From Chloroflexota bacterium (lineage in GTDB: Bacteria > Chloroflexota > UBA6077 > JADZDV01), in NCBI GenBank assembly GCA_020850915.1, contig JADZDV010000276.1:1-13828 (forward strand): DNA of 13,828 bases, read 5' to 3'. The notes below the pieces were generated by a model. It saw nothing but the letters and a program-made list of their open reading frames with translations. It searched no databases and was not told where the DNA came from. The position numbers and the translations under genes were made by a program. The number at the start of each line of letters is the position of its first letter. The first letter of the stretch is position 1. Positions 7,703 to 13,502 of the stretch are shown here, in pieces.

Positions 7703-7731
7703 ATATTAGTAGATACTAACTCGCTTGTCAA
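7703..7731 (-). promoter_or_regulatory. Sigma-70-type promoter of the metal-chelate uptake operon
   Basis: On the - strand the -35 box TTGACA (7731-7726) matches consensus fully. A 17-nt spacer (7725-7709) leads to the -10 box TAATAT (7708-7703), five of six matches to TATAAT. The predicted transcription start is near 7696, giving a leader of roughly 30 nt before the lipoprotein gene. The AT-rich patch stands out in a GC-rich neighbourhood. Confidence 0.8.
7706..7719. promoter_or_regulatory. Perfect palindromic operator inside the uptake-operon promoter
   Basis: TTAGTA-GA-TACTAA is a perfect 6-2-6 inverted repeat. It covers the downstream part of the promoter spacer and the first three bases of the -10 box, the classical position for a repressor that blocks RNA polymerase. 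The TTAG...CTAA ends recall DtxR/IdeR-type iron boxes, but the centre differs from their consensus and it does not match a Fur box. A metal-responsive repressor is inferred from the regulated genes; no regulator gene is in the window. Confidence 0.65.
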
Positions 7732-7770
7732 GCCCCCGCGCTGGCCGAACGCCTTTGCTCGCGCGGGGGC
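7732..7770. repeat. Perfect 10-bp GC inverted repeat with 19-nt loop
   Basis: GCCCCCGCGC at 7732-7741 is exactly complementary to GCGCGGGGGC at 7761-7770. It begins one base beyond the -35 box of the uptake operon, in the gap between the divergent operons. It could be an extended regulatory site, a structure-forming element or an insulator. There is no T run, so it is not a standard terminator. Confidence 0.55.
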
Positions 7771-7791
7771 GGAGCGGCCGCGCCGTGGGCG

Positions 7792-7839
7792 AGGGAGCAG
7801 CTCCGCTCCCTTGACGCCCCGGCGTCTTTCCCGGATCAT
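7792..7839 (+). promoter_or_regulatory. Possible + strand promoter with two adjacent inverted repeats, upstream of the CMD-like gene
   Basis: A 7-bp inverted repeat (AGGGAGC at 7792-7798 with GCTCCCT at 7805-7811) abuts TTGACG (7811-7816), a good -35 match. GATCAT at 7834-7839 lies 17 nt further on, four of six matches to a -10 box. The spacer holds a second perfect palindrome, GACGCC-CC-GGCGTC (7813-7826). Start of transcription would be near 7846, about 60 nt before the GTG start. In GC-rich DNA such matches arise by chance, so this is tentative. Confidence 0.35.
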
Positions 7840-7908
7840 GCCGGCCAGCGTCAACGCGGCGTCGCGCGGTCCCAGCCTGTGCCCGACGCCGCGGAGAGGG
7901 AGTGAAGC

Positions 7909-8319
7909 GTGGCGAGTGAGTCTGAGCAGCAGGGCGGCGCGAACGCCGAGGAGCTGATTGCCGATTACGCGGCGATGTCGGAGCAGCGGGGCTACAACTT
8001 CTCGGAGTTTGCCTGGCTGGCCCAGAAGGACCCCGAGTTCGAGCGGGCGCGCATCCCGTTCGTCAAGATGGCGTTTGTGCGCGAGGACCCGGTCCTGCCG
8101 GTGAAATACCGCGAGCTGATCGAAGCAGTGGTGCTGTCCTTCAGGGGCTATCACACCGTAGGCGACCATGTCCGTCGAGCGATCCGCGAGGGCGCCAGCA
8201 TGCAGGAGGCGATCGAAGCGTTCGAAGTGGCTACCATCCCGGGCGGCATGCCGGTGCTGCACTTCGCCCTGCCGTTCCTGATCGAGATCGATAAAGAGAT
8301 GCAGGAAGGCAAGCTCTGA
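7909..8319 (+). CDS. Carboxymuconolactone decarboxylase (CMD)-like protein lacking the CxxC motif
   Basis: This is a small 136-residue, mostly helical protein starting at GTG, preceded by a good Shine-Dalgarno sequence (GAGAGGGAG) about 6 nt upstream. The central helix segment 'ELIEAVVLSFRGYHTVGDHVRRAI' (read in part at about 69-92) aligns with the AhpD/CMD core, in which a C-x2-C-x3-H peroxidase motif is usual. Here the Cys positions are Y81 and V84, while H82, D86 and H87 remain. It therefore cannot be an AhpD-type peroxidase and is closer to decarboxylase-like or non-redox members. It sits 101 bp before a DUF3891 gene on the same strand and is divergent from the metal-uptake operon. Its role is unknown; membership of the family is likely but based on motif pattern only. 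Confidence 0.7.
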   Translation: MASESEQQGGANAEELIADYAAMSEQRGYNFSEFAWLAQKDPEFERARIPFVKMAFVREDPVLPVKYRELIEAVVLSFRGYHTVGDHVRRAIREGASMQEAIEAFEVATIPGGMPVLHFALPFLIEIDKEMQEGKL

Positions 8320-8420
8320 CGCGGAGCCTGCTCCTCGCCGGCCGCGCGGGTCGTCTCGTACGATGAGGTGAAGACCGGGGCGCTGGACGGCTGGGCCGTT
8401 CCGCGGAAAGGACGTGTCGC

Positions 8421-9224
8421 GTGATTCTCCAGGAGCACCATGGCGAATTGCTGGCAGCTCGCCAGCCGGACCACGGCCTGCAGACAGGCGCCTTCGCCAC
8501 CCACTGGGGCAACGACGAGACGCCCGGCTTCCGCCCGCGCCACCACGTCATCGAAGCGGGCGCCCGCCACGACAACGGCTGGATCGGCTGGGAGTCACAC
8601 CCCGGCCTCGACCCGGAGACAGGACGAGGCTGGCAGTTCTGGAGCCTGACCCCGCACGAGCACGTGCCGCTGTACCGGCGGGGCATCCGCGAGGCGGCCC
8701 AGTACGACCCGTACGCCGGCCTGCTCGTGAGCATGCACGGCGCTGGGCTCTACAACAACCGCTACGGGACCTTCCAGCTCCGAGAGCGCAACTGGACGCC
8801 CGAGGAGAAGATCCTGGTCGAAGAATTCCTAGACGAGCAGGCCACCTTTCAGCAATCGCTCGCCGAGAGAGCGCTAGGCCGCCAGGTGCATACCCACGTC
8901 ACGACCGATCCAGAGGTCTGGTACAATTACAAGCTCCTTCAGGTCTGGGACCGGCTGTCGTTGCAGTTTGTGTTCTTCAAGGCGGCGGACGGCCAGATCG
9001 CGCCGCTGCCCCGGCCAGACGGCACGGATCTCGCGCTGACCTGCCGGCAGCGCGGCGAGCTGACCCTGGCGCTGGATCCCTACCCGTTCGACGAGGATTC
9101 CTGCCTCTTCCCGATCGCGACGCGCCGTCTGCCGAAGAAGCCGTTCACGAGCGCCGAGGCGTTCCTGGAGGGCCTGCTGAGCGCGCCGATCGAGGTGCTG
9201 GAATGCCGCGCTGTCCGACCGTGA
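8421..9224 (+). CDS. DUF3891 family protein
   Basis: This is a 267-residue soluble protein with no signal peptide or membrane segment. It starts at GTG, with AAAGGA at 8407-8412 as ribosome site about 8 nt upstream. It shows the conserved pattern of DUF3891 (PF13030): an early 'QPDH...FATHWGN' segment, 'ARHDNGW' with H50 and D51, a 'SMHGAGLY' strand with H106, R114 in 'NNRYGT', and 'VWDRLSLQF' with D177. The clustered His/Asp residues suggest a metal-dependent enzyme, possibly a hydrolase, but no activity is established for the family to my knowledge. It probably shares a transcript with the CMD-like gene upstream. Downstream lies a coding remnant rather than an intact partner. The family call is firm; the function is unknown. 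Confidence 0.82.
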   Translation: MILQEHHGELLAARQPDHGLQTGAFATHWGNDETPGFRPRHHVIEAGARHDNGWIGWESHPGLDPETGRGWQFWSLTPHEHVPLYRRGIREAAQYDPYAGLLVSMHGAGLYNNRYGTFQLRERNWTPEEKILVEEFLDEQATFQQSLAERALGRQVHTHVTTDPEVWYNYKLLQVWDRLSLQFVFFKAADGQIAPLPRPDGTDLALTCRQRGELTLALDPYPFDEDSCLFPIATRRLPKKPFTSAEAFLEGLLSAPIEVLECRAVRP

Positions 9225-9325
9225 ACAGAACCGGGGAGCCCGAGCTCGCGCGACGCGGCTGCCCTTCCGACCGCACCCGGAGACGCTGGCGACCGGCAGA
9301 GCCTGAAGGGCGCGGCCAAGTCTAA

Positions 9326-9595
9326 CCCGATCGGCGTTCGGGTGCGCCCCCGAAGCCAGCGCCGGAGGCCCATGAGAACTGGGGCGCGTTCTCGAAGCCG
9401 AGCTGGGCGTTGTACGTGAACGACTACCTGAGCGTGGGCGACACGCTCACCGGCGCAGCGGCGTACTTCACGAACGACCCGATCGTCAAGGTCAACAACT
9501 TCGACCATCAGAAGGCGAGCGACCAGACGGAGAACCGGAAGCCGTCGTCGAGAGGTGTATCTTCAGCTTTTCACACCTGGGGGACGCCCCCCTGA
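9326..9595 (+). pseudogene. Orphan C-terminal coding remnant of an unrecognised protein
   Basis: Between the DUF3891 gene and the amidohydrolase (gap 9225-9618) one frame is open from just after TAA at 9323-9325 to TGA at 9593-9595. From about 9341 to 9520 it reads like real protein (ENWGAFSKPSWALYVNDYL, then TGAAAYFTNDPIVKVNNFD), with almost every third codon position G or C. No ATG starts it; only a TTG at 9410 and a GTG at 9416 are in frame, neither with a convincing ribosome site. The last 20 or so codons lose this character. It looks like the 3' part of a larger gene whose 5' part is gone, possibly decayed at its own end. I do not recognise the family. Confidence 0.4.
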
Positions 9596-9618
9596 GCAGG
9601 TAGGACGAGGGGTCAGGT

Positions 9619-11166
9619 ATGACGACCTCTTTGATTCGGGGCACGCACGTCATCTGCAAGACGGCCGGGCCGGAGACGGCGACGGTCATCGACGACGGGG
9701 CGGTCGTCCAGCGGGACGGCACGATCGTTGAGGTGGGCCGGTACGCCGACCTGGCGCCGAAGTACCAGCCGGACGAGGTGCTCGGCTCGCCAGAGCACCT
9801 CGTGATGCCAGGACTGGTCAACGGCCACCATCACGTCGGCCTGACGCCGCTCCAGCTCGGCTCGGACGACGAGCCGCTCGAGGTGTGGTTCGCCACGCGG
9901 ATAGCCGGGCGGGACGTCGACCCGTACCTGGACACGCTCTACGGAGCCTTCGAGCTGCTGGCCTCCGGCGTGACAACCGTGCACCACTTGCACGGCATGC
10001 GGCGCGGGCCGTGGGAGCGCTGGCCGGCCGCCGCCGGGCGGGTGCTCCAGGCCTACCACGACGCCGGCCTGCGGGTGGTCTACAGCTTCAACTACCGCGA
10101 CCAGAACCGCCTGGTCTACGGGCCGGACGATGAATTCGTGGCCAGCTTGTCCCCCGAGCTACGGGGGGAGATCGGCGAGCTGCTGGCCGGCCAGGCGATC
10201 CCACTGGAGCGCTACCTTGCCGACCTGTTCGTGGGGTTGTGGGAGACGTGGGGGCGGAATTCGGCTCCTCGGACCAGGATTCAGCTCACGCCCCACAACC
10301 TCCACTGGTGCTCGGACGGGGCGTTCCTGTCGCTGAAGGAGGTGGCCCGCCAGTACGGCGTCGGGATGCATGTCCATCTGCTGGAGACCGCCTATCAGAA
10401 GGAATACGCCCGCCGGCGCTCCGGGAAGACCGCGGTGCGGCATCTCTACGACCTCGGGTTCCTCGGACCGGAGGTGACGCTCGGCCACGCGGTGTGGCTG
10501 ACAGAGGAGGACGTCGACATCCTGGCGGAGACCGGGACGATGGTGTGCAGTCAGGCGAGCAGCAACCTGCGCCTGAAGAGCGGGATCGCGCCGGTCAACG
10601 CGCTGCTGGCGCGGGGTGTCACTGTGGCGATGGGGATGGACGAGGCCGGGCTGAACGACGACCGGGACATGCTCCAGGAGATGCGGCTGGTCTGGAAGCT
10701 CCACCGCGTGCCCGGCCTCGAGGCGCCGGCCCTGACCGCGGCGCAGGTGTTCCAGATGGCGACCGAGCACGGCGCGCGTACGACACACTATGGCTCGGAG
10801 ATCGGCACGCTGGAGCCCGGCAAGGGGGCGGACCTGGTGGTGCTGAACTGGCGGCACATCGCGCACCCGTACCTGGACCGCGACGTGCCGGTCCTGGACG
10901 CCGTGATCCAGCGCGGGAGGCTGTCCGGCGTGGAGCTGGTGATGGTGGCCGGCGAGGTCGTCGCGCGGAACGGACGCCCCACGCGCCTCGACCGCGAGCA
11001 GGTTCTGGAGGAGCTGGCGGCAAGCCTCCGCGCCCCCCTGCGCCCAGACGAAGAGCGCCGCCGCGAGCTAGCTCGCCTCGTGCGCCCCTACGTCGAGCGC
11101 TTCTACGCCGGCTGGCTGGACGAGGCACGCGAGGAGCCGTTCTACCGGTACAACGCGCGGTCGTAA
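9619..11166 (+). CDS. Metal-dependent amidohydrolase (ATZ/TRZ, SAH/MTA-deaminase-like subgroup)
   Basis: This is a 515-residue cytoplasmic hydrolase. The metal site is complete: H70 and H72 in 'NGHHHVG', H253 with E256 in 'MHVHLLET', H290 in 'LGHAVWL' and D341 in 'GMDEAGLNDD'. This order and the 'D-x-D-M-L-Q-E-M-R' segment after it are typical of the subtype III enzymes that deaminate or dechlorinate N-heterocycles (guanine, SAH/MTA, triazines). The N-terminal beta domain and its return ('IGTLEPGKGADLVVL', about residues 395-409) are present. A charged helical tail from about residue 470 is longer than usual. The ATG at 9619 has GAGGGG about 6 nt upstream. It stands alone between two coding remnants, so context gives no hint of substrate. 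Family certain, substrate unknown. Confidence 0.93.
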   Translation: MTTSLIRGTHVICKTAGPETATVIDDGAVVQRDGTIVEVGRYADLAPKYQPDEVLGSPEHLVMPGLVNGHHHVGLTPLQLGSDDEPLEVWFATRIAGRDVDPYLDTLYGAFELLASGVTTVHHLHGMRRGPWERWPAAAGRVLQAYHDAGLRVVYSFNYRDQNRLVYGPDDEFVASLSPELRGEIGELLAGQAIPLERYLADLFVGLWETWGRNSAPRTRIQLTPHNLHWCSDGAFLSLKEVARQYGVGMHVHLLETAYQKEYARRRSGKTAVRHLYDLGFLGPEVTLGHAVWLTEEDVDILAETGTMVCSQASSNLRLKSGIAPVNALLARGVTVAMGMDEAGLNDDRDMLQEMRLVWKLHRVPGLEAPALTAAQVFQMATEHGARTTHYGSEIGTLEPGKGADLVVLNWRHIAHPYLDRDVPVLDAVIQRGRLSGVELVMVAGEVVARNGRPTRLDREQVLEELAASLRAPLRPDEERRRELARLVRPYVERFYAGWLDEAREEPFYRYNARS

Positions 11167-11254
11167 AGATCACACCAGCGGCGCTCGATGCTGCGCGGCG
11201 CCAGCCCTCGCCACAACCAGTCACCCCGAGCGGGAGAGGCGGTGGAGCACGCCC

Positions 11255-11404
11255 AATGTCTGGAATGACAAGGGCATCGGCGGGGACCGCTGGTGGGCTA
11301 CGCTGATGGGGGCCTCGGCAGCAAAGACCGGACGTATCACTGGTGCGCTCTGGAGCCCGTATCCGAGCCTGGTCCGGGGGATCGCGTGTCGATGTCGCTG
11401 GTGA
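11255..11404 (+). pseudogene. Weak coding-like remnant in the gap after the amidohydrolase
   Basis: The 343-bp gap 11167-11509 holds no complete gene. One + strand frame reads NVWNDKGIGGDRWWATLMGA and goes on with SAAKTGRITGALWSPYPSL before TGA at 11402-11404. The Trp-rich, balanced composition and G/C-rich third positions differ from the Arg/Pro-rich noise of the other frames. There is no start codon with a ribosome site. It may be a decayed gene end, or chance. I do not recognise it. Confidence 0.22.
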
Positions 11405-11509
11405 CTGGTGAGGGCCCCGTGTCCCGATCGGATCCCGCTGAGTCCGGCGTGATATGTGGGTGCTGGCCGGCGCGAACAGCCGAGGCGGCGCTCCAGATCG
11501 AACCGGCCG

Positions 11510-12550
11510 CTACTCCTGTGGGTGGATCACCGCCTTGACGATCTCCGGGTCGCCCTCGTTCAGCCGCGTCAGCGTCTCCTGCGCTCTCGCCAGTGGGAAG
11601 GTGTGGGTCACCAGAGGCGACATATCGATGGTGTTCGAGGCCACCAGCTCCACGCAAGCCGCGTAGGCGCTCGCGCCAACGTAGCTGTGCGAGGATTTCA
11701 GGGTCAGTTCTTTGTACGCGAACTCCCGCGTCCGCAGGGTCAGCAGCTCCGTCGAGTAGCTCCCAACCTGGGTGATCGTACCGCCCATCCGGGTGAGCTG
11801 GCAGGCCAGTGGCAGCGTCCGGCTCTGCTCGCCGCCAACGCACTCGATGGTGTGGTTCACTCCGTAGCCATCCGTAAACGCTTCAACCGCCCCCAGGGGG
11901 TCTTCTCTGGTTGGGTCCAACGTGGCCTGCGCCCCGAGCCGCTCCGCCATCTCCAGGCGGCCCTGGCGCATCTCGAGCACCATCACCTTCGCCCCGACCG
12001 CCAGGCAGTGGGCCAGCGCCGAGAGGCCGATCGGTCCTGCCCCGATCACCACGACCGTCTGCCCTGCCTGCACCTGCGCCCGCTCGCGCACCGCCCGGTA
12101 GGCGATCGACAGCGGCTGGATCAGTGCCGCGCGGTCCATCGTGATGAAGTCCGGGATCGGGTAGACGTTCTGGGCTGGCACGCAGGCGAACTCGGCCAGC
12201 CCGCCATCTTGCCGGCTACCCGTGGTCCGGTAGTACAGGCAGTGGTTGCCCTGTCCCTCCTGACAGAACAGACACTCGCCGCACGGCAGCACCCCGTCGG
12301 CCGCTACTCGCTGGCCAATCTCCAGCCCGCTGACCCCCTGGCCAAGACCCGCCACTTCGCCAGCCAGCTCGTGGCCGAACCACGTGTTGCCCGGTTTCGT
12401 GCGCGGGTGCACCCCTTGGAAGGCGTGGACGTCCGATCCGCACACTGAGGCGGAAAGCATCTTGATCAGGACCTGGCCGGGCTTCGGCTCCGGCTTCGGC
12501 ACATCCTGGACGACGAGCTGGAACGGCGCGACAAGCACAGCGGCGCGCAT
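11510..12550 (-). CDS. Zinc-dependent medium-chain dehydrogenase (sorbitol/L-threonine dehydrogenase-like)
   Basis: This is a 346-residue protein of the usual family length. Catalytic zinc ligands are C37 (SVCGSDVH), H60 and E61 (FGHELAGEV). Structural zinc cysteines are C90, C93, C96 and C104. The Rossmann motif GAGPIG is at 170-175. The acidic residue that usually follows in 'E-P-L' near the active site is Gln here (Q145 in ALIQPLS). The enzyme should oxidise a polyol, hydroxy acid or amino-alcohol with NAD(P). A strong Shine-Dalgarno sequence, AGGAGGT at 12560-12554, fixes the ATG at 12550. The cupin gene ends 83 bp upstream on the same strand, so the two may be cotranscribed. The 3' end converges on the amidohydrolase. 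Family certain; substrate not. Confidence 0.95.
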   Translation of the reverse strand: MRAAVLVAPFQLVVQDVPKPEPKPGQVLIKMLSASVCGSDVHAFQGVHPRTKPGNTWFGHELAGEVAGLGQGVSGLEIGQRVAADGVLPCGECLFCQEGQGNHCLYYRTTGSRQDGGLAEFACVPAQNVYPIPDFITMDRAALIQPLSIAYRAVRERAQVQAGQTVVVIGAGPIGLSALAHCLAVGAKVMVLEMRQGRLEMAERLGAQATLDPTREDPLGAVEAFTDGYGVNHTIECVGGEQSRTLPLACQLTRMGGTITQVGSYSTELLTLRTREFAYKELTLKSSHSYVGASAYAACVELVASNTIDMSPLVTHTFPLARAQETLTRLNEGDPEIVKAVIHPQE

Positions 12551-12553
12551 CGG

Positions 12554-12560
12554 ACCTCCT
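12554..12560 (-). promoter_or_regulatory. Consensus Shine-Dalgarno sequence of the zinc dehydrogenase gene
   Basis: AGGAGGT on the - strand ends 3 nt before ATG 12550. It is a full match to the anti-Shine-Dalgarno complement and implies strong translation independent of the cupin gene upstream. Confidence 0.75.
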
Positions 12561-12633
12561 GAAACAGCAACTCAACGCCGCCAGCGTACCGTCCGCCTCG
12601 GGTCACTGTCGAGGAGCGGGAAGCCCCCCTCCG

Positions 12634-13428
12634 CTACGGCCCGGATGGCGGCAGCGGCTCGACCTCCACGCGATAGCTCTCCGAGGCGGTATCCAGCCGT
12701 GCAGCCCGATCGCTCTCCCAGCGGAGCCGCCCCATCCCAGCCAAGTGCTCCTCGGTGACAACCTGCCCTTCGAACTCCCGTCCGGCTTCCATGTCCGGGC
12801 CCGCCGAGGAGCCCTGAAATCCGGCCCCGGGCTGGGTCCGCGGGTCCAGCCGGTCGTCTCCGATGAGCGGCTCCATGCGGAGCACGCGATACTCCCGCGT
12901 CCTCCCGATCTCCGGAGCCGCTCCCCGCGTGCGATGAGCCAGTTGTGCTCCGGAAGCGCTCGATCGCTGCTGGGCGGCCCATGTCGAGGTTCCTGATCCC
13001 CTCGAAGCTTCACCTGCTGGCCAGGCGATCGTCACGAGAAAGGCGCTCTCCTCGATCGCTTCCACGTCGTGTCGCACCTCAGGCTCCAACGTCAGCAGGC
13101 AGCCGGAGGGCACGTTGCTCGTGTCCCCGGCCGTCGCGATCCGCAGGGAGCCCTCCAGCGTTTGAATGGAGACCCAGCCGTTCGCCCGGTGCTCCCGAAT
13201 CCGGGTGCCGGCCCTGGCAACGGTCAACAGAATCCGCAGTCCAGCCTCCTCCAGGAGGGTGCACGCATTGCGGTCACCGCGCTGCCAGCTCGCCTCCTCC
13301 TTGAGGGAAGCTATCTCTCGGGCCAGGTCGAAGCTCAGGGCCGTGCCGGCCAGCCGTCGCGCTGGACGCTCGGGGCTTCCGGCCGTTTCGCCTTGTGGCC
13401 GGGACCGCGCCGATCGCGGTTCGTTCAT
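12634..13428 (-). CDS. Cupin-domain protein with an unusual C-terminal extension
   Basis: The frame gives 264 residues from ATG 13428, which is fixed by a strong ribosome site (AGGAGAGGAG at 13445-13436, 7 nt spacing). The frame is open further upstream to 13752, but that part is low-complexity and rejected. Residues 30-138 form a single cupin barrel: 'FDLAREIASLKEEASWQRGD', then 'LRILLTVARAGTRIREH' with H80, 'LEGSLRI', and 'PEVRHDVEAIEESAFLVTI' with H120. Relatives I know end shortly after this 'AWP' point. Here about 120 more residues follow, partly Ser/Gly/Ala-rich and then a better-looking 'FEGQVVTEEHLAGMGRLRW' segment, of no known family. The cupin likely senses or buffers a small molecule or metal; this small class is often described as a stress or redox-linked cupin, but the role is unproven. 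Confidence 0.75.
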   Translation of the reverse strand: MNEPRSARSRPQGETAGSPERPARRLAGTALSFDLAREIASLKEEASWQRGDRNACTLLEEAGLRILLTVARAGTRIREHRANGWVSIQTLEGSLRIATAGDTSNVPSGCLLTLEPEVRHDVEAIEESAFLVTIAWPAGEASRGSGTSTWAAQQRSSASGAQLAHRTRGAAPEIGRTREYRVLRMEPLIGDDRLDPRTQPGAGFQGSSAGPDMEAGREFEGQVVTEEHLAGMGRLRWESDRAARLDTASESYRVEVEPLPPSGP

Positions 13429-13435
13429 GGGGCAG

Positions 13436-13445
13436 CTCCTCTCCT
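13436..13445 (-). promoter_or_regulatory. Shine-Dalgarno sequence that sets the cupin gene start
   Basis: AGGAGAGGAG on the - strand ends 7 nt before ATG 13428. It is the best ribosome site upstream of any candidate start in this frame and argues against the longer reading that begins at 13752. Confidence 0.75.
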
Positions 13446-13502
13446 GTCGGGTGCGGTGCACCGGGGCCGTAGGGCGAGCTCTGCCCACCGGTCCGTGTTG
13501 GT

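Noticed and set aside
6507..7709. 400-codon + strand open frame opposite the binding-lipoprotein gene
   Set aside because: It is antisense to a clear Peripla_BP_2 lipoprotein; it has no domain and runs across the promoter of that operon.
9579..9591. GGGGG-ACG-CCCCC hairpin before the amidohydrolase
   Set aside because: The stem is only 5 bp with a 3-nt loop and no T run; it is probably a chance GC palindrome and not a terminator.
10239..11306. 355-codon + strand frame inside the amidohydrolase
   Set aside because: It is an out-of-frame shadow with Arg/Gly/Pro-rich composition; the amidohydrolase frame carries all metal ligands.
11456..12448. 330-codon + strand frame opposite the zinc dehydrogenase
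   Set aside because: It is antisense to a gene with intact zinc and NAD motifs; no domain is seen.
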